DNA of 64,000 bases. It comes from Methanobacteriota archaeon (GTDB lineage Archaea; Halobacteriota; Methanomicrobia; Methanomicrobiales; Methanoculleaceae). Of this stretch, positions 8,037-15,841 are shown piece by piece (position 1 is the first letter of the stretch; every line of letters begins with the position of its first letter). The stretch is taken from the NCBI GenBank assembly GCA_016841955.1, contig JAENYE010000002.1, positions 1-64,000 of the forward strand, written 5' to 3'. The notes beneath the pieces are model-generated. The model was given only the letters and a program-made list of their open reading frames with translations. It had not been told where the DNA came from and ran no database searches. The translations under genes were made by a program, and so were the position numbers.

Positions 8037-9956
8037 ATGAAACCTGCAGACGACCTGAACGGGAGCACCGGGATCCCCGGTCGCTCGATCCAGGCCATTC
8101 TTGCGGTCTCCACCGCCCTCATCATCATCGTCGTCATCGTTCTCGCGCTGACCGTCTCGTACCTGCAGGCGAGCGACGATGCCGCCCGGGAGTACGATGC
8201 CCTCCGGGGGTATACCGAGCAGAACGGCGTCGAATCCGTCCGGCTTGTCGACACGGGACTCGGTCTCATCGACGAAGAATTCAATCCCGCCATGAAGGAG
8301 GGGCTCTTAGAGTTTTCCCGGGCATACAGCGCGGCGAGCAACGACCCGTCTGCGGTCGACCTGGATACTCTCAAAGACGAACTCGCACCCGGATTCCCTG
8401 GCGAGGTCGATCTCTACATCATCGATACCGACGGGATCATCCGCTTTTCAACCGTCCCGGACGTGCTGGGGGTCGATTTCCGCCGATACCCTGCGTTCTA
8501 CACCCGGCTGACCGCCGTCCGCGAGGGGGACGCGTTTGCCGCCGACCGCGTTGTCCGCTCGATCGAGGACCAGAGCGACCTGAACGTCTCGGGGAGACTC
8601 CGGAAGTTTGCCTACCTCCCGTCGCCCGATCACCGGTTCGTCCTTGAACTCGGGATCGATACACCCGAGTTCGCGGATGTCCGTTCGCAGTTCTCCTACA
8701 CCGATGTCGTCCGTGTCCTGATGCAGAACAACCCGGACCTCGCCGGCGTCAGGATCGTCGATGTCTACGGCAACATCGTCGCCGGAAACGATACCGGGGA
8801 GATCGCAGGTGCCGACGTCATGCGCGTTCTCCAGAACCGCACCTCAACTACCTCCGATAACCCGGCAGACAGTACGACGAGCCGCCTGATCTATGTCGAT
8901 CTTCGGGACCCGCCGACGGTGACCGACGGCAGCATGGTGCTGGAACTGGTCTTCGACCGCTCCCGGCTCGATGCCGTCAGGGAGTACCTGCTGGTCACCT
9001 ACCTCGCCATCGGGCTTGCCGCCGCCCTGGTCGGCATCGCCCTCGCCTTCGGCCTTTCCCGTTACATCGGCACCGCCATCGGGGCCGTCATCGACGATGC
9101 CGACCGTATCGCCGCAGGAGATCTCGACCACACCATCCGGGGGATGAACACGGCGGAGTTTGTTCGGCTGGAGCGGAGCATCAACAGGATGGTGCAACGG
9201 ATCCGGCATTACAGCGAGGAGATCGAGCGGAAAGAGTCCGAGCTCCGGATCGCCGCCGAGATCCAGACCTCGTTCCTGCCCCGCACGACCCCGGAGATCC
9301 GGGGGTGCGAGATCGCCGCGTTCACCCACCCGGCGAAAGAGGTGGGAGGGGACTTTTATGACTTCGTCGACCTGGGCGAAGGGCGGTATGCCCTCATCAT
9401 CGCCGACGTGGCCGGGAAGGGCGTGCCGGCCGCGCTCTACATGGCGCTCTCCCGCACAACCGTGCGCACCGTCGCCCGCGGGTGCAACGTCGCCTCGGAG
9501 ACCGTCCGCCGGTCAAACGAGACCATCATCGAGGATGCGGGTTCCGTCAGTTTCGTCACCCTCCTGTATGCGGTCTTTGACGAGCAGGCACGCACCCTCA
9601 CCTACGTCAACGCCGGCCACAACCCGCCCGTCCTCCGGCGGCGGGACGGAGCGGTGGAGACCCTGGAGCCGACCGGACCGGTGATCGGGTTCCTCGAGGG
9701 TGTGGAGTTTGAGGAGGTCACGGTCCCGCTCCGGCCCGGCGACCTCCTCGTCTTCTACACCGACGGCGTGACCGAGGCGGAGAACGAGGACGGCGGGATG
9801 TTCGGCGAAGAGCGGCTCTGCGCCGTCATCGATGCCGCGGCCAGCCGCTCCGCCCCGGAGGTCGCAGGAGCCATCCGGGACGCTGTTGCGGCGTTTGCCG
9901 GCGACGCTCCGCAGTTCGACGATATCACGGTCGTCGTGCTGCGGATCGGCGATTGA
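8037..9956 (+). CDS. Transmembrane PP2C/SpoIIE-type Ser/Thr phosphatase with extracellular sensor and HAMP
   Basis: A 639-residue membrane receptor. A first membrane helix lies at about 18-42, an extracellular Cache-like sensor at about 45-315, a second helix at about 318-343, a HAMP domain and coiled coil at about 345-410, and a PP2C SpoIIE-type phosphatase at about 415-639. Phosphatase metal motifs are present: VGGDFYDF, IADVAGKGVPAAL, FYTDGVTEAEN and the terminal FDDITVVVL. In bacteria such RsbU/RsbP-like enzymes dephosphorylate a STAS protein on receipt of a signal. The adjacent upstream STAS gene fits that role here. No RsbW-like ATP-binding kinase is encoded next to the pair, and archaea lack bacterial sigma factors, so the output is unknown. 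Confidence 0.92.
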   Translation: MKPADDLNGSTGIPGRSIQAILAVSTALIIIVVIVLALTVSYLQASDDAAREYDALRGYTEQNGVESVRLVDTGLGLIDEEFNPAMKEGLLEFSRAYSAASNDPSAVDLDTLKDELAPGFPGEVDLYIIDTDGIIRFSTVPDVLGVDFRRYPAFYTRLTAVREGDAFAADRVVRSIEDQSDLNVSGRLRKFAYLPSPDHRFVLELGIDTPEFADVRSQFSYTDVVRVLMQNNPDLAGVRIVDVYGNIVAGNDTGEIAGADVMRVLQNRTSTTSDNPADSTTSRLIYVDLRDPPTVTDGSMVLELVFDRSRLDAVREYLLVTYLAIGLAAALVGIALAFGLSRYIGTAIGAVIDDADRIAAGDLDHTIRGMNTAEFVRLERSINRMVQRIRHYSEEIERKESELRIAAEIQTSFLPRTTPEIRGCEIAAFTHPAKEVGGDFYDFVDLGEGRYALIIADVAGKGVPAALYMALSRTTVRTVARGCNVASETVRRSNETIIEDAGSVSFVTLLYAVFDEQARTLTYVNAGHNPPVLRRRDGAVETLEPTGPVIGFLEGVEFEEVTVPLRPGDLLVFYTDGVTEAENEDGGMFGEERLCAVIDAAASRSAPEVAGAIRDAVAAFAGDAPQFDDITVVVLRIGD

Positions 9957-10026
9957 GGCCTTGAACGGCCGGGGCGAGGGCACGGCATGCATACATAGCT
10001 CCGCCCGGCCGGCAGGCATTATCAGC

Positions 10027-10869
10027 CTATTTTTCCGTCGTCCCGTTCAGCACTTCCTGCCAGACCGGGTGACTGAAGTTAGGGTAAACCCCTTGGGCAG
10101 CTTTATACATCCCGGACGCGGTCTGCCAGCCGCGAGAATCGCCGTAGTGGTACCATTCATAATAATCCCGATAAGAATTGCCCGCGCCGCCATCATATCC
10201 TTCCCGCCACGAATTGGAGCCGGATATCGAAGATGCAATTGTTACCCTGGTTGCCGGTGAAGCAGAATACTCGGCATAGATCGGGACCTGTTGCGAGACC
10301 GCGATCGGGGTTAATTGGTAATCGTATGAAGTTGAAGATGTGGAGTTTACAGGGATACCTTCGGTCGGTGCCGGAAGTGCGAAGTTCAACTTCGGCAGGA
10401 AGACGGTTTCGTTGAAGTAGGGATTGACGGTGTCGGCAAAGGAAAGAGGGCTCTTCCGGTCTGTAACATTGTAGATATATACAATGTATGCAGCATCTTG
10501 TGTTATATTCAGGTAGACCCAATCGGCACTGATCCTGAGGTATCTGGGTTCGTTGTCGACTATGGGATAAGCTCCCGTCAGGTTCATCTCAGGGGCCGAC
10601 GCGACGATCTCGACGGAAAGATTGTTCCATGCAAAATCGTTTTCGTGCAGAACGACCGGCCCCACCATGGGCACTCCGTGTTTGACCGGCAGCGGCAGGT
10701 AAATGGTGACGTCGGTTATTGGGCCGGTTGTATAGATCTCGAGATCGTAGCTGTAATACGAAAGAAACGACCTCGGATTTACGTCGAAATCGGAACACCC
10801 GGCGGCAAGAATGAACGCGATCAGGCAGATCGTCATGCCGAGAACCAGTTTCTTCGATGCACATCCCAT
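10027..10869 (-). CDS. Exported lipoprotein, paralogue of the protein encoded at 25773
   Basis: A 280-residue protein with a lipoprotein signal peptide (residues 1-25, lipobox ILAAGC) followed by an Asn-X-Thr/Ser-rich extracellular domain of beta character. The start of the mature domain, with YYSYDLEIYTTGPITDVTIY, aligns with YHYELQISTSGPIEDAVLLI in the protein encoded at 25773, followed in both by a Pro-rich strand, so the two are paralogues. No enzyme motif is visible. The start at 10869 is supported by GGCGG about 8 bases ahead and a TATA box. It is divergent from the secreted gene at 11095. A structural or binding role at the cell surface is a guess. Confidence 0.75.
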   Translation of the reverse strand: MGCASKKLVLGMTICLIAFILAAGCSDFDVNPRSFLSYYSYDLEIYTTGPITDVTIYLPLPVKHGVPMVGPVVLHENDFAWNNLSVEIVASAPEMNLTGAYPIVDNEPRYLRISADWVYLNITQDAAYIVYIYNVTDRKSPLSFADTVNPYFNETVFLPKLNFALPAPTEGIPVNSTSSTSYDYQLTPIAVSQQVPIYAEYSASPATRVTIASSISGSNSWREGYDGGAGNSYRDYYEWYHYGDSRGWQTASGMYKAAQGVYPNFSHPVWQEVLNGTTEK

Positions 10870-10919
10870 AGAACTTCGCCGCCGGATGACAGTCGCGTTA
10901 TCCTCTCATGGTCACCGGG

Positions 10920-10982
10920 CTATATTATAATTTCCGATCGTCCGGCCGGATGAAGAAATCGAAATATTCATAAATACGTAAA
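10920..10982. promoter_or_regulatory. Divergent promoter region
   Basis: Two AT-rich boxes lie back to back in the gap between the divergent genes. AATTATAATATAG on the minus strand at about 10922-10934 serves the lipoprotein gene. TCATAAATACG on the plus strand at about 10969-10980 serves the secreted gene starting at 11095. Confidence 0.55.
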
Positions 10983-11094
10983 TGCTTCCTTTCGATCGGA
11001 ATCATTTACCCTGGTCGGGATGTTCAGCGATACATCTACAACGAAGTCAGTGACTGCCCTGATTTTTGGAGATTCCAAAAAAGGATGCGATACC

Positions 11095-13230
11095 ATGAAA
11101 AATGCGTCACTGGCTCGTTTTGCGGCCTTGATGGTCGTTGTTCTCATTCTCGTCTCGGCTGCACCGGCCGTTGCTAAGGATACCGGTACAACGGAGACCG
11201 CAGGCCACGGTGGAGGAAATATCGATTGCCCGGCAGACAACGGGAACGGTCACGCCTACGGTGCGTGGGAGCATAACTGGAAGTGCCGATGCACTATTCC
11301 GACGACATTTTCCGAAGTTGAAAACCTGACAATCGACACCGCGATAATCGAGAGCACGCCGCACTGGATCTTCCTTGCCGCCGGAGCGGAGGAAAAGGAG
11401 GCCCTGCTCGACTATATCGACGGTGCAAACGTGTCCAACAAACAAAAAAACGAGTGGACGCAGTTCGTCAGGAAGATGTGGAATGAGTATCCCGTCGTAT
11501 TCGACAATTCAACCGGCAATCCCGCGCTCGTGCCGGGAAGATCTACAGATGAATTCACGCTGACACCTGCAGATAATGCGACGTTCCAGGAGATCGAGCG
11601 GTACATCGCCGAGGATATGGAGGCTGTTCGGGCGGGTGAAATAACTATTCGGTGGTATCGACAGCCGACGCATGAGCAGTTTATGGAAATTGCATTGATT
11701 CCTGAGGACTTGCCCAGAAGTCTAAAAGATATTGCAATACCCGCAGCACCTAAACCCGATGAGTGGTGCAATGGCGATCAATGGTGTCAGTCATGGAACC
11801 ATGGATTTATTCCAACCAGTATTGCTCTGCCCAATATAGCAGGAATACCAATTCTGGTGCTTCCCCCGCAGATCGTTGGTATCGGCATTGCACCGGACAA
11901 TTTCGGCCAGTATGCGGACCTGGCAAAACAGCAGTTCGATTCCCACGATTATTCCGGGGCGTTCACGAACATGGGCTATGCGAGCCACTTCATAACGGAT
12001 CTGGGGAACCCCTACCATACGCCGATGGCGCAGATCATCCCACTGGAACAGGTAGACATGCCTTATTCCCAGATAGTGTTCCCGAATTCGCGGATGATCC
12101 AGAATTATGAAGTACTCCATAATGAGTATGAAGGAATGGTCGCGAACCACTGGGATACGTTCTACACCGGCGATCAGGGCCGGTACGACATCTCCAATCC
12201 GACCTACTCGGCCAAGGTTCATGGAACCTACTCGTGGGCAACGAGTTATCCGTTAATCTACAACTGTTACTGGCACTTTGTCATAAATAGCAACTTCGAT
12301 TTTGAGGAAAACCCCGCAATCGTCGCCACGACGCAGAACCGCATCGGCGAGAGCATGAAGTACACCCGCGGCCTTGTCAACTACGTCACCGGCGGGCAGT
12401 ACCCGATGCTGACCATAACCGCAACTGCCGGGCCGGGCGGTTCGATCAGCCCGTCCGGAGCCGTGCAGGTGAGGTACGGTGAGAGTCAGTCCTTTACCAT
12501 AAGACCCGATTCGGGATATGTTATCGATAAAATCCTCGTGGACAACTCAGCAGTCACGCAGAATCCATACACCTTTTCTTCGGTCACCGCCGACCACACC
12601 ATCGAGGCGACCTTCAAAGAGCTCACCGGCTCCGGCAACGAATGGATCTGGTCGAGGGACGGATGGGACGGGTGGTCCCACGAGGCAACGTGGTCGGGAA
12701 CAGAGGTCGGACCCTGCTCCGAATACGGACCGGCGATCGTCGACGGCCATGGGGAACACGGTGCCAATATCAATCTTCGGAGAGGATCGACACAATCAAG
12801 CGTCTGGAAGACATTCACCGATTCCTCAGGAGCCGGATGGAATACCATCACGTTCAAAGGCTTGTTGACCGGCTCCGATGTGCCGAGCGGGCGGTGGATG
12901 ACCATCGAAGTGAACGGCCAGCAGGTGTTTGGCGGTACCGCGACACAGACCCCGCCGGGGAATGGTCAGGTATTCGAAATTACTCGTTCGTTCCCTCAGT
13001 CATCCACAGTAACGGTGAAAATTTCCAACGGCCAGAACCCGGCGTGGAATCCACGGTTTGCAATGCATTTCTATTCGTTGGAACTGAGCCGAAATACGGG
13101 TCTTATGACATCGGAGGTTAAGACCACGGAGTTTGTCGTCCCTGACGGTTCGATCATCGTTGGAAACGAGACCGTTCCTACACCCAGCCCGGTCTCGACG
13201 CCAGAGGTTACGGAGACAGACAGCCCGTAA
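11095..13230 (+). CDS. Secreted zinc-phospholipase C / S1-P1 nuclease-like protein with C-terminal binding domains
   Basis: The ATG at 11095 was preferred over one at 11020 because it opens a clean signal peptide (residues 1-28, cleavage near AVAK) and follows AGGATG. The 711-residue product has a helical catalytic-like domain to about 440 with YASHFITDLGNPYHTP near residue 295; this HxxxD...H pattern is the zinc-ligand region of phospholipase C/S1-P1 nucleases. Other His/Asp ligands are scattered (WEHNW, HNEYEGMVANHW). A beta repeat of the InlB/flagellar-repeat type follows at about 445-520 (GGSISPSGAVQVRYGESQSF), then a lectin-like C-terminal domain and a Thr/Pro-rich tail. The substrate may be phospholipid or nucleic acid. 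Confidence 0.75.
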   Translation: MKNASLARFAALMVVVLILVSAAPAVAKDTGTTETAGHGGGNIDCPADNGNGHAYGAWEHNWKCRCTIPTTFSEVENLTIDTAIIESTPHWIFLAAGAEEKEALLDYIDGANVSNKQKNEWTQFVRKMWNEYPVVFDNSTGNPALVPGRSTDEFTLTPADNATFQEIERYIAEDMEAVRAGEITIRWYRQPTHEQFMEIALIPEDLPRSLKDIAIPAAPKPDEWCNGDQWCQSWNHGFIPTSIALPNIAGIPILVLPPQIVGIGIAPDNFGQYADLAKQQFDSHDYSGAFTNMGYASHFITDLGNPYHTPMAQIIPLEQVDMPYSQIVFPNSRMIQNYEVLHNEYEGMVANHWDTFYTGDQGRYDISNPTYSAKVHGTYSWATSYPLIYNCYWHFVINSNFDFEENPAIVATTQNRIGESMKYTRGLVNYVTGGQYPMLTITATAGPGGSISPSGAVQVRYGESQSFTIRPDSGYVIDKILVDNSAVTQNPYTFSSVTADHTIEATFKELTGSGNEWIWSRDGWDGWSHEATWSGTEVGPCSEYGPAIVDGHGEHGANINLRRGSTQSSVWKTFTDSSGAGWNTITFKGLLTGSDVPSGRWMTIEVNGQQVFGGTATQTPPGNGQVFEITRSFPQSSTVTVKISNGQNPAWNPRFAMHFYSLELSRNTGLMTSEVKTTEFVVPDGSIIVGNETVPTPSPVSTPEVTETDSP

Positions 13231-13236
13231 CACACC

Positions 13237-13246
13237 ACTTTTTTCT
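13237..13246 (+). terminator. T-run downstream of the secreted protein gene
   Basis: Six consecutive T residues lie 9 bases after the stop codon at 13230. T-runs of this kind terminate archaeal transcription. There is no clear stem ahead of it. Confidence 0.4.
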
Positions 13247-13407
13247 GTCGCTTGTTATCGACTCTCTTGGGCAATTCGCAGGGGATACGTGTGTCCTCGC
13301 GGCCTGTCGCTATGTATCGGGCACTGCAGTACCGCTCCGGATTGGCAGAAAAATACCACCCAGCCCGACCCCGAGACATTATCACCCCCGGCGCCCAACC
13401 CCGGGCC

Positions 13408-13788
13408 ATGCCCGCGATGAGGATACTCGCGTTCAGCGATCTTGCGTGGGGGGCGAGGGAGCAAGGCTCACACGGCGGCCGGAAGGTCGACCGGGACTCG
13501 TTCCTCCGCCTGGCCGAGGAGACCAATCCCGAAATCGTCGTCTTCGCCGGAGATGCCGCTTACGACCGGTGTTCGCGATCGGGGCTCGACGAGACGGAAC
13601 TGTTCCTCGGCCTCCTCCAGCAGATTGCATCGGCGGGAGAAGCACTGCATCGTCGTCGAGGGGAACAACGACGACACCTTGGGCACCTACGGCCGCGTCC
13701 GGGACGCGGGGGTTGCCGGACCGCCGGGCACGGTAACGCATCGCTTATCTCCCGGCCCTCCGTACATCTACGTATGGACCTGGTCATA
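13408..13788 (+). pseudogene. Frameshifted, truncated calcineurin-like metallophosphoesterase
   Basis: From the ATG at 13408 or 13417 the frame encodes a typical metallophosphoesterase N-terminus (MRILAFSDLAWG, then EIVVFAGDAAYDR, the D-x-D and G-D motifs in altered form). At about 13625-13640 homology jumps to the +1 frame, where KHCIVVEGNNDDTLGTYGRV gives the G-N-N/H-D motif. The second frame stops at 13789. At most about 125 of some 250-280 residues remain, and the C-terminal His ligands are missing. The gene is therefore broken by a frameshift and a 3' deletion. Its end overlaps the start of the AlkD-like gene at 13774, which may have been joined to it by the deletion. Confidence 0.75.
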
Positions 13789-14487
13789 GAAGCGATACGG
13801 CAGGAGTTCGCGGCGCAGGCGGACCCCGAAATCCGGGAAAAAGGCCAGCGGTTCTTCAAGGAGGAGGTCCGTTGTTACGGGATGAAGACTGCAACCGCAA
13901 TCGCGATCGCAAAGAAGTACTGGAAGGAGGTCAAAACCCGCGACAAACAGGAGATCTTCGCCCTCTGCGAGGAACTCTATGCGTCGGGGATGATGGAGGA
14001 GGCGTTCGTCGTCTCCGAATGGGCCCCGCGGCTCGCCGACCGCTACGAGCCCGACGATATCGCCGTCTTCCGGCACTGGGTTGAAACCTACATCACCAAC
14101 TGGGCCACCTGCGACGGCCTCTGCAACCATGCCGTCGGGGACTTCATCGTCCGGTACCCGGAGCAGATCGAGGAACTGAAACGCTGGACGCAGTCTGAGA
14201 ACCGCTGGATGCGGCGGGCGGCGGCGGTCTCGCTGATCGTGCCGGCGAAGCACGGGGAGTTCCTCGACGAGGCCCTCGCGAACGCCGATCTTCTCCTGAC
14301 CGACCCGGATGACATGGTGCAGAAAGGCTACGGGTGGCTCCTCAAGGAGGCCAGCCGGAAGCACACGGACGAGGTCTTCCGCTACGTTATGGCGAACAAG
14401 AAGGCTATGCCCCGGACGGCGCTCCGGTACGCCATCGAGCTGATGCCGAAGGACCTGAAGGCCGAGGCGATGAAAAAGGATTGGTGA
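13774..14487 (+). CDS. DNA alkylation repair protein, AlkD-like HEAT-repeat glycosylase
   Basis: A 237-residue all-helical protein of the DNA alkylation repair family (PF08713). AlkD enzymes remove 3- and 7-alkylpurines without flipping the base. Residues known as catalytic in Bacillus cereus AlkD are kept: NWATCD gives Trp110 and Asp114 with the proper spacing of four, and WMRRAAAV near 145-152 supplies the Arg (147 or 148). The start is the ATG at 13774, which opens MDLVIEAIRQEF; the frame is open far upstream, but that part belongs to the broken metallophosphoesterase. There is no good Shine-Dalgarno sequence, so how it is now translated is unclear. Confidence 0.88.
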   Translation: MDLVIEAIRQEFAAQADPEIREKGQRFFKEEVRCYGMKTATAIAIAKKYWKEVKTRDKQEIFALCEELYASGMMEEAFVVSEWAPRLADRYEPDDIAVFRHWVETYITNWATCDGLCNHAVGDFIVRYPEQIEELKRWTQSENRWMRRAAAVSLIVPAKHGEFLDEALANADLLLTDPDDMVQKGYGWLLKEASRKHTDEVFRYVMANKKAMPRTALRYAIELMPKDLKAEAMKKDW

Positions 14488-14502
14488 GGGGGGGGGCGGG
14501 GC

Positions 14503-14931
14503 TCAGAACCTGACCCGGGGTGCCTCGGCTTCCCGCATGTTCTGTTCCATGGTCCAGAAATATGCCTCACCGTGGGCCACGCGGAACACGGCAAGCTTGG
14601 GGTCGTCCGCGCCGGAGACCCCGATCTGGAGAAGCCACGGCCGCTCCCCAACAAGCCGCTCTTTCAGGGCCGCGTCCTCGAGGAACTCGACCGCTCCCGC
14701 GACCCGCATCATGGTTCCGGTGCCTTCGGGCGAGTAGAAGCAGAGCTCGACCTTCGGGTTTTTGGTGAGCTGCTGCCAGACGGCCTTCGGGGTCCCGGTG
14801 TGGTAGTAGAACCCGGTCGCATCGGCAAACCACATGGCAAACGCCCGGACCCGGGGCTGGTCGCCGTCCATCGTCGCGATATAGGTCACCGGGTTTTCGT
14901 TTGCGAATTTCACGCAGTCGGAAAAGTCCAT
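14503..14931 (-). CDS. Pyridoxamine 5'-phosphate oxidase-like flavoprotein
   Basis: A 142-residue protein of the split-barrel FMN-binding fold (PF01243 type). Typical strands are visible: VTYIATMDGDQPRVRAFAMW at about 17-36, GFYYHTGTPKAVWQQL at about 42-57 and KVELCFYSPEGTGTMMRVAG at about 62-81. In methanogens such small proteins may use FMN or F420; neither can be told here. The start at 14931 (MDFSDCVKFA) is chosen because GAGGA lies 7 bases before it; ATGs at 14937 and 14952 are alternatives. Its start is 56 bases from the end of the flavodoxin-fold gene at 14987, same strand, so the two may be co-transcribed. Confidence 0.88.
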   Translation of the reverse strand: MDFSDCVKFANENPVTYIATMDGDQPRVRAFAMWFADATGFYYHTGTPKAVWQQLTKNPKVELCFYSPEGTGTMMRVAGAVEFLEDAALKERLVGERPWLLQIGVSGADDPKLAVFRVAHGEAYFWTMEQNMREAEAPRVRF

Positions 14932-14986
14932 TCCCATTCCTCGTACATCCATACGGAGAGGAAGTAAAAAATGGTTCCGGGCACAG

Positions 14987-15589
14987 TCAGGCAGAATCCG
15001 ACGGAAATACCTCGCGGGTCAGCCTCCGCACCTCGTCGAGCCAGGCCCTGCGCTGCCCGACGGTGCTCGTGACCATAACGGAGAACATCCGGCGGTGAAC
15101 GGCCGGAACCCCGCAGAACGTGCAGATACAGTCCTTCCAGAGCCGTTCGAGGGGATCGCCGAAGACCTCGAGTTCCCTCTGCCTCGGGGTGTTCGAGGTG
15201 TTGAAGACGAGCGCCGCCTCCACCTTGAGCAGGCCCACCGGAACGCCTTCCCCGGCATCTCCTTCGAGAAACCGGTATGCGACGCCCGGACGCAGGACCC
15301 GGTCGATCCAGCCTTTCAGGATTGCAGGGGGCATTCCCCACCAATCCGGGTGGACCACCACAAGACCGCCGGCGGCGGCAATCTCCGCGCAGTGCCCGGC
15401 AATAAACGGCGGGAGCGTTGCGTCGCGGGGTATCTCGTCGTAGGGCAGCAGGGGGTCGAAGTTCTCGGCATAGAGGTCGTGGAATGCAACGGTATGACCG
15501 CATTCCTCGAGGGCGGCGGCGACGGTCCGCGCTATCGCATGGTTGAAGCTTCCCTCGTGCGGGTGTGCGAGTATTACGGATACGAACAT
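14987..15589 (-). CDS. NAD(P)H-quinone-oxidoreductase-like flavoprotein (flavodoxin fold)
   Basis: A 200-residue protein of the NQO1/MdaB/KefF family (PF02525). The phosphate-binding first strand and loop (VILAHPHEGSFNHAIART) are at residues 5-22, and the flavin/quinone-site motif VVVHPDWWGMPPAILKGWIDR is near residue 77-97, as in the family. It would carry two electrons from NAD(P)H to a quinone-like or other acceptor in the cytoplasm. Shine-Dalgarno GGAG sits ahead of the ATG at 15589. It is the upstream gene of a likely two-gene flavoprotein unit with the gene at 14503. Confidence 0.9.
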   Translation of the reverse strand: MFVSVILAHPHEGSFNHAIARTVAAALEECGHTVAFHDLYAENFDPLLPYDEIPRDATLPPFIAGHCAEIAAAGGLVVVHPDWWGMPPAILKGWIDRVLRPGVAYRFLEGDAGEGVPVGLLKVEAALVFNTSNTPRQRELEVFGDPLERLWKDCICTFCGVPAVHRRMFSVMVTSTVGQRRAWLDEVRRLTREVFPSDSA

Positions 15590-15683
15590 CGAAAGCTCCT
15601 GTCCGATTACTTCTTCCCATTGCCTTAAAACAGATGGTATACGTGCCGGAACTGCTCTTTCTGCTGCCCGGACCAGCCCCGCC

Positions 15684-15770
15684 TCACGTTAGCGCCTCCA
15701 GCAGCGATTCCGCACACTCCACGCAGGCTCGCTGTCTTTGCAGAATAGCCTCGCTTATCTGGAAAGACAC
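15684..15770 (-). CDS. Possible 28-residue peptide with a C-V-E-C motif, divergent from the radical SAM gene
   Basis: A tiny frame on the minus strand runs from a GTG at 15770 to a TGA at 15684-15686. It ends RACVECAESLLEALT and reads as a polar, helix-forming peptide with two Cys. AGGAGGT abuts the GTG, which is closer than ideal, and a TATA-like stretch lies about 30-40 bases upstream. Its neighbour is a peptide-modifying type of radical SAM enzyme whose relatives are known to sit beside short Cys-containing peptides. That context, not sequence similarity I could confirm, is the reason for listing it. It could be chance. Confidence 0.3.
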   Translation of the reverse strand: MSFQISEAILQRQRACVECAESLLEALT

Positions 15771-15841
15771 ACCTCCTCAGGCCGCAGACTATGATAGCCA
15801 TATGAATAGGTTTTAACATCTTCAAAGAGAACCTCGGTACG

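Noticed and set aside
11020-11094. Longer N-terminus for the secreted phospholipase-like protein
   Set aside because: The added 25 residues would bury the signal peptide; the ATG at 11095 gives a proper signal peptide and follows AGGATG.
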